A stretch of 64,000 bases of DNA. Origin: Maricaulis maris. Lineage in GTDB: Bacteria; Pseudomonadota; Alphaproteobacteria; Caulobacterales; Maricaulaceae. The position numbers and the translations under genes are program-made. Every line of letters starts with the position of its first letter. The first letter of the stretch is position 1. Location of the stretch: positions 186,001 to 250,000 of the forward strand of contig NZ_RBIM01000005.1 in assembly GCF_003634045.1 (NCBI RefSeq). The letters are read 5' to 3'. This document shows, one piece after another, positions 53,965-63,125 of the stretch. The notes under the pieces were generated by a model. That model had not been told where the DNA came from. It searched no databases and saw only the letters and a program-made list of their open reading frames with translations.

Positions 53965-54609
53965 ATGTCCGACACGACTTTGAATCTTGATGTCCAGGCC
54001 ATTCACTGGCCGTCCGTGATCCGCCATTACCGACTGTCGAAAGGCCTGAAACAGGCCGCTATGGCGCATGATCTCGGTGTCACGCAGACCATGATCTCGC
54101 GCTGGGAATCCGGCGGCGCCATCCCGTCGCTCCGCATTCAGGAGCGGGTTTTCGACTTGTACTGGGCGTCGCAGACCTCGGTCTCGCGGTCAGCTTGGCT
54201 GGACCGTATCGGACGCCACCCCGCTGTGGTCGGGGTGATCAATGCAGACGGGCGCATCCTGCGCGCCAGTCGCGGCTTCCGGCGCAGCCTGGACTGTTCA
54301 CGCCATGCCCTGGAAGGACGCTATATCCACGAGGCATTTGAGGGCGACTGGCCGGCGCTTCATGAGGCGCTCGTCTCGTCGGGCCTGTTTGAGGGGCGCG
54401 TCGCGTCGGCCGAAAGCATCGACGCCATCACCTTCCTGGCGCCTGACGGTGAACGCCGTCGCCGCTTTGTTCATGGCCTGCATCGCCCGAGCTTCCTGCC
54501 GGGGCCGGAAATCGTATGGTTGTTATCGGGTGCCGATGTTTCCGAGCGGGTACATGCAGATGTCTCAGCCCGCCTCGGTGGATCGAAAGTCATCAGGAAG
54601 GCGATCTAG
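53965..54609 (+). CDS. XRE HTH / PAS-like regulator, tandem copy 1
   Basis: A 214-residue protein. The HTH is at residues about 15-65: WPSVIRHYRLSKGLKQAAMA, then DLGVTQTMISRWESGG. The PAS-like C-terminal part has VGVINADGRILRASRGFRRSL near 92 and ends in FLPGPEIVWLLSGADVS. ATG 53965 follows GGAG by about ten bases; the in-frame ATG at 53923 lies near the operator-like palindrome and adds an atypical leader. First of three tandem paralogs; the next start is four bases after its stop. Confidence 0.85.
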   Translation: MSDTTLNLDVQAIHWPSVIRHYRLSKGLKQAAMAHDLGVTQTMISRWESGGAIPSLRIQERVFDLYWASQTSVSRSAWLDRIGRHPAVVGVINADGRILRASRGFRRSLDCSRHALEGRYIHEAFEGDWPALHEALVSSGLFEGRVASAESIDAITFLAPDGERRRRFVHGLHRPSFLPGPEIVWLLSGADVSERVHADVSARLGGSKVIRKAI

Positions 54610-54612
54610 ACG

Positions 54613-55260
54613 ATGGCAGGTGCGGAGATTGTCAGCCGGGCCGATCCTGATTTCTGGCGTAATCTGCTGCGCCGCTACCGCTTCACAAACAACGTCAAAC
54701 AGGCTGCACTCGCTTATGATCTTGGCGTTACCCAAGCGATGGTGTCGCGCTGGGAATCCGGTGCGGTGCAACCGGCGGCCGACATGCAGGAACGCATACG
54801 GGCCCTGGCCGGTACACCCGAAGATATGGCGTCGCCGCTTGTGGGTTGGCGCAATCATGTTGCGTTCCAGCCAGGTATCGCTGCAGTCGTGGACCGCGAC
54901 GGGCTGATCGAAACCGTCAGTTCCGGCCTGCTCCGCGATGCCGAGATGGCGCGGCCGCAAATTGAAGGCAAGCAGCTCGAGGCGATATTCATTGGCGATG
55001 TGATCGAGCTCTTCAACACACTCATGGAAAAAGGTTTCTTTGACGGCGCGCAGGAAAGCGCCGAAAGTGCAGACCGGTATTGTTTTGCCAATTCACATGG
55101 TAAACGCGATATTGGGCCGGTGCATGGACTGCACTGGCCGCATGTGGCCGAAGATGGAACGGTCCGGTGGATGCTGACCGGGGCACGGGTCAGCGCCAAG
55201 GAGTTCGAGCTGCTGCGCGAGGAATTGGGCGGACAGGTCGCACTTTCCGGTGATGACTGA
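54613..55260 (+). CDS. XRE HTH / PAS-like regulator, tandem copy 2
   Basis: A 215-residue paralog of its neighbours. HTH: FWRNLLRRYRFTNNVKQAALA, then DLGVTQAMVSRWESGA at residues about 14-52. PAS-like region: GIAAVVDRDGLIETVSSGLL near 88, and LHWPHVAEDGTVRWMLTGARVS near the end. It starts four bases after copy 1 ends and is 18 bases from copy 3, so all three are co-transcribed. Its role beyond probable DNA binding and small-molecule or redox sensing cannot be read from sequence. Confidence 0.85.
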   Translation: MAGAEIVSRADPDFWRNLLRRYRFTNNVKQAALAYDLGVTQAMVSRWESGAVQPAADMQERIRALAGTPEDMASPLVGWRNHVAFQPGIAAVVDRDGLIETVSSGLLRDAEMARPQIEGKQLEAIFIGDVIELFNTLMEKGFFDGAQESAESADRYCFANSHGKRDIGPVHGLHWPHVAEDGTVRWMLTGARVSAKEFELLREELGGQVALSGDD

Positions 55261-55278
55261 ACCCGCAAGGGGGGCGGA

Positions 55279-55923
55279 GTGGTACAAGACATCAAGCTGT
55301 CGATGACGTCGAGCAAGGTCAATTGGCCGTCGGTCATTCGCAATTTCCGAATGTCGAAACGGCTCAAACAGGCTGCCCTGGCGGCAGACCTTGGCGTGAC
55401 CCAAGCCATGATCTCGCGCTGGGAAAACGGCGATAGTGAACCGCCCGAACGGATCAAGCGCCGGATGGCGGAACTGGTCCAGGATGCGTTCGTCATCGCG
55501 CCGGCGCCGACCTGGGTCGATCTGGTCTCGCTCAACCCGTCGATCGAATTCGTCACCGACTCCATGGGCATGATCAAGGCGATCTCACTCGGCGCGCTCG
55601 ACCTGTTCGGTATCAAGCGCAATGAGATCGAGGGCCGCAATATCCGTAATTTCCTGGGCGGCGATTTCTCCGCTGCGCTGGAGCAATTGCGTGCAGAGGG
55701 CATGTTTCAGAACAATCTCGCCTTTGCTCAGAGCATCGGCACGCTGGAAGTCAATGTGTCGGCTGGCATGCAGTCGCTGCTGTGTGACTTCATCCATTGG
55801 CCGCGGATTTCCGAGGCCCGCACCGTCTATTGCATCCATTCCGGCGCCACGCTTGACGAAAAGCGCTATGCCGCCCGGCTGGAAGAGCGCGGCGACAAGG
55901 TCGTGGTGCGTCGGACTTTTTAG
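55279..55923 (+). CDS. XRE HTH / PAS-like regulator, tandem copy 3
   Basis: A 214-residue paralog. HTH: WPSVIRNFRMSKRLKQAALA, then DLGVTQAMISRWENGD. PAS-like region: IEFVTDSMGMIKAISLGALDL near 94, and a C-terminus with FIHWPRISEARTVYCIHSGA. GTG 55279 follows AAGGGGGGCGGA; ATG 55303 is an alternative without that site. A strong terminator follows 20 bases later, ending the operon. Confidence 0.85.
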   Translation: MVQDIKLSMTSSKVNWPSVIRNFRMSKRLKQAALAADLGVTQAMISRWENGDSEPPERIKRRMAELVQDAFVIAPAPTWVDLVSLNPSIEFVTDSMGMIKAISLGALDLFGIKRNEIEGRNIRNFLGGDFSAALEQLRAEGMFQNNLAFAQSIGTLEVNVSAGMQSLLCDFIHWPRISEARTVYCIHSGATLDEKRYAARLEERGDKVVVRRTF

Positions 55924-55943
55924 GCGGGCGATACCCCGGACAC

Positions 55944-55976
55944 AAAAAAGGGCGGCTCCGACGAGCCGCCCTTTTT
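55944..55976. terminator. Bidirectional rho-independent terminator
   Basis: Stem GGGCGGCTC with loop CGAC and complementary arm, flanked by an A-run on the left and a T-run on the right. It serves the XRE operon from the left and the convergent M28 peptidase gene from the right. Confidence 0.92.
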
Positions 55977-55995
55977 CGTTGTGAAGCGCGGCCGA

Positions 55996-57699
55996 CTACT
56001 CGCCCAGCTGCGCATCCCGCAGGGCGCGGAACTCATTGCCCTCATACCAGTTCGGCCAGTCGTCCGAATTGGCCAGACGCGAGCCGACATTGAAGAACAG
56101 GGTCGTATCCTCGACCATGCCGGACATGTCCCAATCGGCAGAGTATTCATCCGCCGGGCCGTGATAGCGGTTGGCCCGATAATCCTCGCCCATGGCTTCG
56201 CCGGCTTCGCGGCCGCCATCACGCAGGTCAAACCCGCCATCGGCGTAGAGCATCGGCACGCCCTGCTTGGCCAGCGAGATATGGTCGGAACGATAGAAAT
56301 AGCCGGCTTCCGGATTGGGATCCGGCACGATGTAGCGATCCTGCTCGGCGGCGGCTTCGGTCAGGACATCTTCCAGTTCGGACGCACCGTGACCAACCAC
56401 GACCACGTCGCGGGACCGGCCCGAAGGCAGGATGGCGTCGATATTGATGCCGCCCACGGTCTGGCCGTAAGGCACGATCGGGTTTTCACCGTAATAAGCC
56501 GAACCCAGCAGGCCGGACTCTTCGGCCGTCACCGCCAGGATCATCACCGAACGCTCCGGCGGGTTGGCGACGAAGGCTTCGCCGATATCGAGAATGGCGG
56601 CGGTGCCGGTCGCATTGTCGACGGCGCCATTATAGATGCCGTCCTCGCCTGCTGGCACGTCGCGGATGCCGATATGATCCCAATGTGCCGTGTAGAGTAC
56701 GTACTCGTCCGGACGGGTCGTGCCGGGCACCAGGCCGACGACATTGCGCGAGTCCAGGGTTTCGGCGGAATTCACCAGATGGGCCGATGCCGTGAGGCCA
56801 GTCATCGGCACCGCTTCAAAGCCCGGCTCGGCGGCGGCGGCGGTCAGCGCGTCGAAATCCAGTCCGGCAAGGTCGAACAGTTCGCGGGCGCGCGGCTCGG
56901 TGATCCAGCTTTCGACATTGGCGAAAGTGCCCTCGCCGGGCTCGCGGGCGAGATCGAGCTGGGTGCCGGACCAGGACCCGGAGACCACATTCCAGCCATA
57001 GGAGGCGGGGGCGGTCTGGTGGATCAGGATGACGCCGGCCGCGCCCTGGCGGGCGGCTTCCTCATACTTGTAGGTCCAGCGGCCATAATAGGTCATGGCA
57101 TTGCCGTTGAAGAGCCCGCTGTCGGGATTGGTAAAGCCGGGATCATTGACCAGCATGACAACGGTGCGGCCCTCGACATCCAGGCCTTCATAGTCATTCC
57201 AGCCATATTCCGGTGCCACGACGCCATAGCCGACAAAGACCAGCTCGCTGGCGTCCAGTGAGATGTCGCTGGAATTGAGCTTGGACCAGTAAACGACATC
57301 CTCGCTCATCGAGAGGCCGAGCGGTTCGCCGTTGAAGGCGATATCGAAACTGGATTGTTCGGCGTCCAACGTCACGGCAAGCAGGGAGACAGGCTGGAAA
57401 TAGCTGCCCTCATAACCTGGCGCGAGGCCGATGCGGGCCATCTCGTCGGCGATCCACTGGCTGGCGGCAATGCCGCCGGGCGTGGCCGGGGCGCGGCCTT
57501 CGAAGGAATCATCGGCCAGCGTCGAAATGCGATGGCGCAGGTCGGCCTCGCTGATCGCAGCGCTGGTCATGCTTTCGGTATGGCTGGTGCCGGTGTCGGC
57601 CGCAGGCGCAGCGGCCGTTTCCGTATCGGTTTCACTTGCCGGCGAGCAGGCGGCAATGGTCAGGGCGACCAGCGCTGCGGGAAATCCGGTATGTTTCAT
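55996..57699 (-). CDS. M28-family metallopeptidase lipoprotein with PA domain
   Basis: A 567-residue lipoprotein (LTIAAC, Cys18) followed by an acidic, threonine-rich linker, so anchored outside the cytoplasm. Residues about 130-290 look like a PA insert; the M28 zinc region has AHWDHIG near 345, NGAVDNATGTAAILD near 362 (metal aspartate) and AVTAEESGLLGSAYY near 393 (catalytic glutamate pair), then SDHISLAKQGVP near 465. Probably an exported aminopeptidase. It shares a bidirectional terminator with the XRE operon and is divergent from the MFS gene. Confidence 0.92.
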   Translation of the reverse strand: MKHTGFPAALVALTIAACSPASETDTETAAAPAADTGTSHTESMTSAAISEADLRHRISTLADDSFEGRAPATPGGIAASQWIADEMARIGLAPGYEGSYFQPVSLLAVTLDAEQSSFDIAFNGEPLGLSMSEDVVYWSKLNSSDISLDASELVFVGYGVVAPEYGWNDYEGLDVEGRTVVMLVNDPGFTNPDSGLFNGNAMTYYGRWTYKYEEAARQGAAGVILIHQTAPASYGWNVVSGSWSGTQLDLAREPGEGTFANVESWITEPRARELFDLAGLDFDALTAAAAEPGFEAVPMTGLTASAHLVNSAETLDSRNVVGLVPGTTRPDEYVLYTAHWDHIGIRDVPAGEDGIYNGAVDNATGTAAILDIGEAFVANPPERSVMILAVTAEESGLLGSAYYGENPIVPYGQTVGGINIDAILPSGRSRDVVVVGHGASELEDVLTEAAAEQDRYIVPDPNPEAGYFYRSDHISLAKQGVPMLYADGGFDLRDGGREAGEAMGEDYRANRYHGPADEYSADWDMSGMVEDTTLFFNVGSRLANSDDWPNWYEGNEFRALRDAQLGE

Positions 57700-57902
57700 C
57701 TCAACCCCCTATCAATCATTGGGCAATGCCCATTTTCTGTGCAACATCGTGCCTGCGTCGCGGCGCGCTGCAAACTAGCGCAGGCAGGCGATCGATGGAA
57801 ATCGGGTTTGACCAAACCTGAATGACCATTCATGTTCGCGTCGATGGAGAGCGACGCATCGCACGGTCGGACAACGACCGGCAGGCCTTGAGGGGAGAGA
57901 TC

Positions 57903-59270
57903 ATGGCGAGTGAAAAGACCGTCGACGAGGGTCGGCAATCCGGAGGTGCGGGATACCGAACCTATGTCATGGTATTGCTGTTTCTGGTCTACACATTCAA
58001 CTTTCTGGATCGCCAGATCATTTCCATCCTTGGTGAGCCGATCAAAAATGAGTTTGATCTGACCGATGAGCAGCTCGGCGCCCTCGGCGGGTTTGCCTTC
58101 GCTTTTCTCTATTCAACATTCGGTGTCCCGATCGCTTGGTTGGCGGATCGCTGGAGCCGAACCTGGATCATGGCCATCTCGCTCACATTGTGGAGCGCTT
58201 TCACTGCGGTGAGCGGCCTGGTTCAAAATTATACCCAATTGTTCCTGGCGCGGATGGGCGTCGGTATTGGTGAGGCTGGCGGTGTTGCGCCCGCCTACTC
58301 GATCATCGCTGACTATTTTCCACCCGACCAGCGGGGACGGGCCCTTGCTTTTTACTCGCTGGGCATTCCTGTCGGCAGCGCATTTGGGGTCATCGCCGGG
58401 GCACTGATTGCCAGCGGAGCGATTGGCGACGGACTCGATTGGCGCGCAGCCTTCATCATTGTGGGTGTCGCGGGCGTCATTCTGGCACCGATTTTCCGGC
58501 TGACAGTCAAAGAGCCCAAGCGTGGCGTTTATGATGCGCCACGACCGGTCAGCGAAGGGACGAAGGCGCCTGGCCTCCCGACGGTTCTCGGCTTTCTTTC
58601 CAAGAAGCCAAGCTTTTGGTTCCTCGTTCTGGGCGCGTCCTGTTCGTCCATGATGGGATACGGGATTTTCTTCTGGATCCCGTCATTCCTCGCTCGCAGT
58701 TACGGGCTGGGCCTTGTCGATCGCGGCTGGCTATTCGGCGGCATCCTGTTCGTTGGTGGATGCATCGGAATTTTGATGGGGGGGGTTCTTGGGGACCGGC
58801 TCGGAAAAGCAAAGAAATCTGCCTATGCAAAGGTACCGGCATTCGCATTCCTGCTGACATTTCCATTTTACGTGGCAGCTGTATTGGCCCCGAATATCTA
58901 CATCGCCTCGGTTCTTTTCCTGGTGCCAACCGCTCTCGGTTTGATGTGGCTCGGACCGGTATTGTCCGCGTTCCAGCATCTGGTCCGCCCCAGCATGCGC
59001 GCGACTGCATCCTCGATTTTCCTGCTAATCAATAACCTGCTTGGCATCGGTGTCGGCGTTTACGTGCTCGGAAAATTGTCGACAATGCTCGAGCCGACCT
59101 TTGGGGAGGAGTCGCTCCGCTATTCCATTCTCCTAGGGTCGCTGCTCTATATCGTTGCGGCAATTTTGTTCTTCGTCGCCGCCCGCACGCTTGAGCGCGA
59201 CTGGGAAAAAGATCCAGACACGGTCCCCGTCCCGCAGGCCGAACTGCCGACGGAGGCTGAACCGTCCTGA
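57903..59270 (+). CDS. MFS transporter, spinster-like
   Basis: A 455-residue major facilitator with 12 predicted helices. YVMVLLFLVYTFNFLDRQIIS at the start, the loop 2-3 motif GVPIAWLADRWSR near 75, and helix 4-5 motif GIGEAGGVAPAYSIIADYFP fit the spinster-type (sphingolipid or organic-anion carrier) group. ATG 57903 follows AGGGGAGAGA; the in-frame ATG at 57822 gives a charged leader. Its stop overlaps the next start (TGATG), so carrier and hydrolase are coupled; together they may import and hydrolyse an ester. Substrate unknown. Confidence 0.9.
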   Translation: MASEKTVDEGRQSGGAGYRTYVMVLLFLVYTFNFLDRQIISILGEPIKNEFDLTDEQLGALGGFAFAFLYSTFGVPIAWLADRWSRTWIMAISLTLWSAFTAVSGLVQNYTQLFLARMGVGIGEAGGVAPAYSIIADYFPPDQRGRALAFYSLGIPVGSAFGVIAGALIASGAIGDGLDWRAAFIIVGVAGVILAPIFRLTVKEPKRGVYDAPRPVSEGTKAPGLPTVLGFLSKKPSFWFLVLGASCSSMMGYGIFFWIPSFLARSYGLGLVDRGWLFGGILFVGGCIGILMGGVLGDRLGKAKKSAYAKVPAFAFLLTFPFYVAAVLAPNIYIASVLFLVPTALGLMWLGPVLSAFQHLVRPSMRATASSIFLLINNLLGIGVGVYVLGKLSTMLEPTFGEESLRYSILLGSLLYIVAAILFFVAARTLERDWEKDPDTVPVPQAELPTEAEPS

Positions 59271-60142
59271 TGGCTGACGCGCACTTCACCGATCATTTCT
59301 TCGAGACTGCGGATGGTCCGCGCATTCACTGGCGCGACTATCCGGCCATGGGCGAGGAGACCGGCCTGCCGGTCATCTGCCTGCATGGTCTGACCCGCAA
59401 TGTCAGGGATTTCGAGGATTTCGCGCCGATGGTCGCGGCAACCGGCCGGCGGGTGATTTCGATCTCCTCGCGCGGTCGCGGCCAATCCGATCATGATCCG
59501 GTGGTCGCGCGGTACCAGCCACCGACCTATGCCGGGGACGTGATGGCACTGCTGGCTTCGATCGGCCTGTCGCGCGCGGTCTTTGTCGGGACGTCGATGG
59601 GCGGCTTGATGATCTTCATCATCGCCAGCCTGCAGCCAAGCTTGGTCGCTGCCGCCGTGATCAATGATATCGGTCCGGAAATCGCCACCGAAGGGCTCGA
59701 CCGGATCAAGTCGAATGTCTCGAGCCGCGATCCGGTCACGGACTGGGCGGATGCGGCGGCGCGCACACGTCTGTCCAACCTCGCGGCCTTTCCCAAGCGT
59801 GATGGCGATACGGCTTTCTGGGAAGACTTTGCCCGCAAGACCTGGGTCGAGCGGGAGGATGGCAGCATCGCGCTGGCCTATGACGGGGCGCTGGTCGGCC
59901 AGATGGATGAGGGCGGGCCGCTGCCCGATCTCTGGTCCTTCTGGGAACCCTTTGCCGACATACCGACCCTGGTCGTGCGCGGTGGCATATCCGATCTGCT
60001 GACGCCGGCAACCGTGGCTGAGATGAAGCGCCGCAAGCCTGACCTGGCGACGGTCGAGGTGCCCGATGTCGGGCATGCGCCTTTCATCACCGAGCCGGAA
60101 GCGTGGCAGGCGGTTGAAGCCTTCCTGGGTCAGGTCGACTGA
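59270..60142 (+). CDS. Alpha/beta-fold hydrolase
   Basis: A 290-residue serine hydrolase. ICLHGLTRNVRDFEDF near 36 (oxyanion region), SSRGRGQSDHD near 65, nucleophile VGTSMGGLM near 105, acid in RGGISDLLTPATV near 240 and histidine in DVGHAPFITEPE near 265. Substrate not evident; esterase or C-C hydrolase both fit. Co-translated with the MFS gene, and exactly abuts the convergent phosphatase gene (TGATCA). Confidence 0.88.
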   Translation: MADAHFTDHFFETADGPRIHWRDYPAMGEETGLPVICLHGLTRNVRDFEDFAPMVAATGRRVISISSRGRGQSDHDPVVARYQPPTYAGDVMALLASIGLSRAVFVGTSMGGLMIFIIASLQPSLVAAAVINDIGPEIATEGLDRIKSNVSSRDPVTDWADAAARTRLSNLAAFPKRDGDTAFWEDFARKTWVEREDGSIALAYDGALVGQMDEGGPLPDLWSFWEPFADIPTLVVRGGISDLLTPATVAEMKRRKPDLATVEVPDVGHAPFITEPEAWQAVEAFLGQVD

Positions 60143-60775
60143 TCAGCTGAAATGTCGGGTGATGAGGTCGGCGTCCGGCTTCTCGTTCCAGAACAGGCGT
60201 GATCCGGTCGCGCTGTCGAGTTCGGCGGCGCACAGATTGCCGGTCTTCACCTTGGCATTGCCATCATCGCCGCTCAGTGCCGCGTGCATGTAGCGCAAAA
60301 TGCCGTTCGAGGTGATCACCAGGGCGAGGCCCCTGGTTGATGCCGCGTCGGCCATGGCGGCGAGGGCGTTGGCCTTGAGCTCGGCATTTGACGGTGACCA
60401 GTCGACCCCGTCCGGGCGGGTGTGGCGCTTGTCCCAGCAATCCAGCGCTTCCTGGCCGAATTCGGCAATGATCTGATCATTCGACTTGCCGCCCCAGGAC
60501 CCGTAATCGATCTCGGTCAAGCGGGTGTCGATCTCGATTTCGCCGGCAAAGCCGGTCAGTCCGGCGACGATCTCTGCCGCCCGGCGGGTCCGCTTGAGGG
60601 GGCCGCAGATCAGGCGGGCCGGGATGGCGCCCGCCGCCTTCAGGGCCTCACCCAGCGCGCGGGCTTGCGCCTCACCGCTCTCGACCAGGGGCAGGTCTTC
60701 CTTTGCCCCGACCCAGACCGGTGTGTCGCCGGGGCCGAATGTATTGCCATGGCGGGCGAGCAGGATCCGTCCCAT
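60143..60775 (-). CDS. Histidine phosphatase family protein, variant active site
   Basis: A 210-residue phosphoglycerate mutase-like protein. The catalytic LARHGN motif (H9), the arginine in GPLKRTRRA and the acid in LTEIDYGSWGG are present. The second histidine, normally in a V-x-H-G motif, is replaced by asparagine: ITSNGILRY, N157, one base from a histidine codon. This may be a subfamily trait or a loss of activity. Its start overlaps the kdsB stop by one base (TGATG), so it may act in the same pathway, for instance as a sugar phosphate phosphatase; that is inference. Confidence 0.85.
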   Translation of the reverse strand: MGRILLARHGNTFGPGDTPVWVGAKEDLPLVESGEAQARALGEALKAAGAIPARLICGPLKRTRRAAEIVAGLTGFAGEIEIDTRLTEIDYGSWGGKSNDQIIAEFGQEALDCWDKRHTRPDGVDWSPSNAELKANALAAMADAASTRGLALVITSNGILRYMHAALSGDDGNAKVKTGNLCAAELDSATGSRLFWNEKPDADLITRHFS

Positions 60776-61554
60776 CAGACCAGCTCGCCTTCAGCGGCGA
60801 TTATGCCCTCGACCCGGACGGCGTCTTCCGGCGCGTCCACCGACCAGGCCGAACGGCCGCGATAGTCGGTCAGCACAACACGGATCGGGATGCCGTTCTC
60901 GAGCGCCCGCAACTGTTCCAGGCTCTCGGTCAGCTCGAACGGGGTCGGCTCCAGCGCCACCAGCTCTTCCAACGTATCGCGGCGATAGCCGTACAGGCCG
61001 ATATGCTGGTAGGTCGGCGCACCCTCGTTCGGTTTGCGGCGGAAGGGGATGACATTCTTGGAGAAATACATCGCATCCATCGCCTTGTTGAAGACGACGG
61101 TGGTGCCCGAGGCTGACCCGTTGGCCTTGTCGGCGCGCATGCGGGCCTCGGTCTCGGCGGGCAGGGCGATCGCAGGCGTTGCCATTTGCAGCGACGGGTC
61201 GGCGCGCAGGGTTTCGGCGACACCGCCGATCACCCAGGGCGGGATCAATGGCGCGTCGCCCTGGACGTTGATGACGATATCGGCGTCGCTGGTCAGACGC
61301 TTCACCGCGTCCAGCGCCCGTTCGGTGCCGTTGCGACAGTCCGGATCGGTCATGACGGCCTCGCCGCCGGCGGCTGCGACCGCGTCCATGATCCGCTGAT
61401 CGTCGGTGGCAACCACAACCCGGTCGACACCGGGCGCTGCCGCGGCGATGCGCCAGACGCGCTCGACCATCATCCGGCCGGCGATCATGGCCAGCGGCTT
61501 GCCGGGAAAACGGGTCGATCCGAAACGGGCGGGAATGACGGCGAGAACGGACAT
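60775..61554 (-). CDS. kdsB: 3-deoxy-manno-octulosonate cytidylyltransferase
   Basis: Activates KDO with CTP to CMP-KDO for lipopolysaccharide core synthesis. The 259-residue enzyme starts VIPARFGSTRFPGKPLAMIAG near 6 and has VVVATDDQRI near 45. The nucleotide-sugar loop reads VINVQGDAPLIPPWV near 94, with alanine where E. coli KdsB has glutamate (QGDEP); I recall this in a related subfamily, so activity on a KDO variant is possible. YGYRRDTLEEL near 175 and LEQLRALENGIPIRV near 200 complete the pattern. Confidence 0.9.
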   Translation of the reverse strand: MSVLAVIPARFGSTRFPGKPLAMIAGRMMVERVWRIAAAAPGVDRVVVATDDQRIMDAVAAAGGEAVMTDPDCRNGTERALDAVKRLTSDADIVINVQGDAPLIPPWVIGGVAETLRADPSLQMATPAIALPAETEARMRADKANGSASGTTVVFNKAMDAMYFSKNVIPFRRKPNEGAPTYQHIGLYGYRRDTLEELVALEPTPFELTESLEQLRALENGIPIRVVLTDYRGRSAWSVDAPEDAVRVEGIIAAEGELV

Positions 61555-61766
61555 GGCGAGCCTCAGATCCAGTGATCACCGGCTTGTTCCACAAGACGGG
61601 GCCAAAGGCCATATCTGCCCGGGCGCGACGTCAGACACAAAAATTACAATCGCGTAATGCTCAGCGGCGTGTCTTGGCAGTGTCGGTCAAATCTCTAATC
61701 TCGCGCGCTTTGTTGCCATGCCGTATCAGAGAAAAACGGGTGGCTTGGTGGTCAGGGGTATTCCAC

Positions 61767-61991
61767 ATGAAGCGTCTCGGTTTGATTTGCGTTCTCGCCT
61801 TGATGGCGTCCGGCTGTGCATCCTATGAGGGCACGGATTATGAGGGACAGTCTCCGCGCGAGCGTTTTCTCGAAACGGTCGCGCCGGAGGGTATGCGTCG
61901 CGTATGCACGTCGGAGCCGGTTCTGGGTACGAATCGTCGCGAACAAGTTTGCACCAATGTTCCCGAGGATGATGCCGACGAGACAAATTGA
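61767..61991 (+). CDS. Small lipoprotein, unknown function
   Basis: A 74-residue protein with a lipoprotein signal (ICVLALMASGC, Cys17), followed by a short charged mature part (SPRERFLETVAPEGMRRVCTSEP). AGGGG lies about nine bases before ATG 61767. Two mature cysteines (in RRVCTSEP and EQVCTNVP) could form a disulfide. No family is recognised. A hairpin terminator follows before the arginine genes, so it is probably a single-gene unit. Confidence 0.75.
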   Translation: MKRLGLICVLALMASGCASYEGTDYEGQSPRERFLETVAPEGMRRVCTSEPVLGTNRREQVCTNVPEDDADETN

Positions 61992-62045
61992 GGCTGATGC
62001 GAAGGGTCTTTTGCTTCGCTCGAAGATCAGGCATATGTCACGCAA

Positions 62046-62073
62046 TAACACCCGGCCCCTGGGCCGGGTGTTT
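62046..62073 (+). terminator. Hairpin terminator before the arginine genes
   Basis: AACACCCGGCCC-CT-GGGCCGGGTGTTT, a perfect GC-rich stem followed by a short T3. Lies about 55 bases after the small lipoprotein stop and 39 before the carbamoyltransferase start. Confidence 0.75.
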
Positions 62074-62111
62074 GCAATTTCATGCCTGCCAACCTTCGAA
62101 GAGACCCCGAC

Positions 62112-63125
62112 ATGCGCCATTTCCTTTCGACCGCAGATTGGACACGTAACGAACTTCAGGGCCTGCTCGACCGAGCCAGTGCTTTCAAGTCCGGGGCGGT
62201 GAGCCGATCGCTCGAAGGCAAGTCGGTGGCGCTGGTCTTCTTCAATCCGTCGCTGCGCACCCGGACGTCCTTCGACATCGGCACGCAGCGTCTGGGCGGC
62301 CACGCCATTGTGCTGGACGCCAAGGGCGCCACCTGGCCGATGGAATTCGGTGATGGCGCGGTGATGGATGGGGACAAGGAAGAGCATGTGCGCGAGGCGG
62401 CGCGTGTCCTGTCCTCCTATGTCGACCTGATTGCCATTCGCTGTTTTCCCGAGTTCAAGGACTGGCAGGCCGAGCGCGAGGACCCGCTGATCGAGGCGTT
62501 TGCCAAGCACGCGACCGTGCCGGTCATCAACATGGAAACCATCGTCCACCCCTGTCAGGAGCTGGCCCATATGCTGGCCCTGCAGGAGCGCATGGGACCG
62601 ATTGCCGGCAAGACTTATCTCCTGACCTGGGTGCCGCACCCCAAGCCGCTCAATACGGCGGTGGCCAATTCCTCCCTGCTGATCGCCTCCAAGTTCGGCG
62701 CCAATGTCCGCATCCTGGTGCCGGATGAGGCCTATCGCCTCGACGAGCGCTACATGTCGGCGGCAGAACGCTTTACCGCCGAGGGCGGCGGCTCGGTGAC
62801 GCTGACGACCGATGTCGAGGCGGCCTATGATGGCGCTGATATGGTCTATGCCAAGAGCTGGGGCGCGCTGCCGTTTTACGGCAATTGGGGCGACGAGGCG
62901 CCGCTGCGGGCCAAGGGCGCCGACTTCATGATCACGCCGGAGAAGATGGCGCTGACCAACAAGGCCGCCGTCAGCCACTGCCTGCCGATGCGCCGCAATG
63001 TGAAGATCGCCGATGCCGTCGTCGACAGTCCCGCCTTCATGGGGATCGAGGAGGCGGCCAATCGCCTGCCGGTGCAGATGGCGGTGATGGAAACCCTGGC
63101 GGCCCAAGCCGGAGGTGCAGAATGA
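62112..63125 (+). CDS. argF': N-acetylornithine carbamoyltransferase
   Basis: Makes N-acetylcitrulline from N-acetylornithine and carbamoyl phosphate, an arginine route that skips ornithine. The 337 residues match the Xanthomonas enzyme length. The carbamoyl phosphate loop reads FFNPSLRTRTSFDIG near 44 instead of the STRTR of ornithine enzymes. Other acetylornithine-type blocks are AKGATWPMEFGDGAVMDGD, INMETIVHPCQELAHMLALQ, KSWGALPFYGNW and HCLPMRRNVKIADAVVDSP. ATG 62112 is chosen over 62082 because the conserved core starts there. It overlaps the kinase gene by four bases (ATGA). Confidence 0.93.
   Translation: MRHFLSTADWTRNELQGLLDRASAFKSGAVSRSLEGKSVALVFFNPSLRTRTSFDIGTQRLGGHAIVLDAKGATWPMEFGDGAVMDGDKEEHVREAARVLSSYVDLIAIRCFPEFKDWQAEREDPLIEAFAKHATVPVINMETIVHPCQELAHMLALQERMGPIAGKTYLLTWVPHPKPLNTAVANSSLLIASKFGANVRILVPDEAYRLDERYMSAAERFTAEGGGSVTLTTDVEAAYDGADMVYAKSWGALPFYGNWGDEAPLRAKGADFMITPEKMALTNKAAVSHCLPMRRNVKIADAVVDSPAFMGIEEAANRLPVQMAVMETLAAQAGGAE

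Noticed and set aside
62112-63125. Ordinary ornithine carbamoyltransferase
   Set aside because: The phosphate loop is SLRTRTS and the downstream blocks follow the acetylornithine type.
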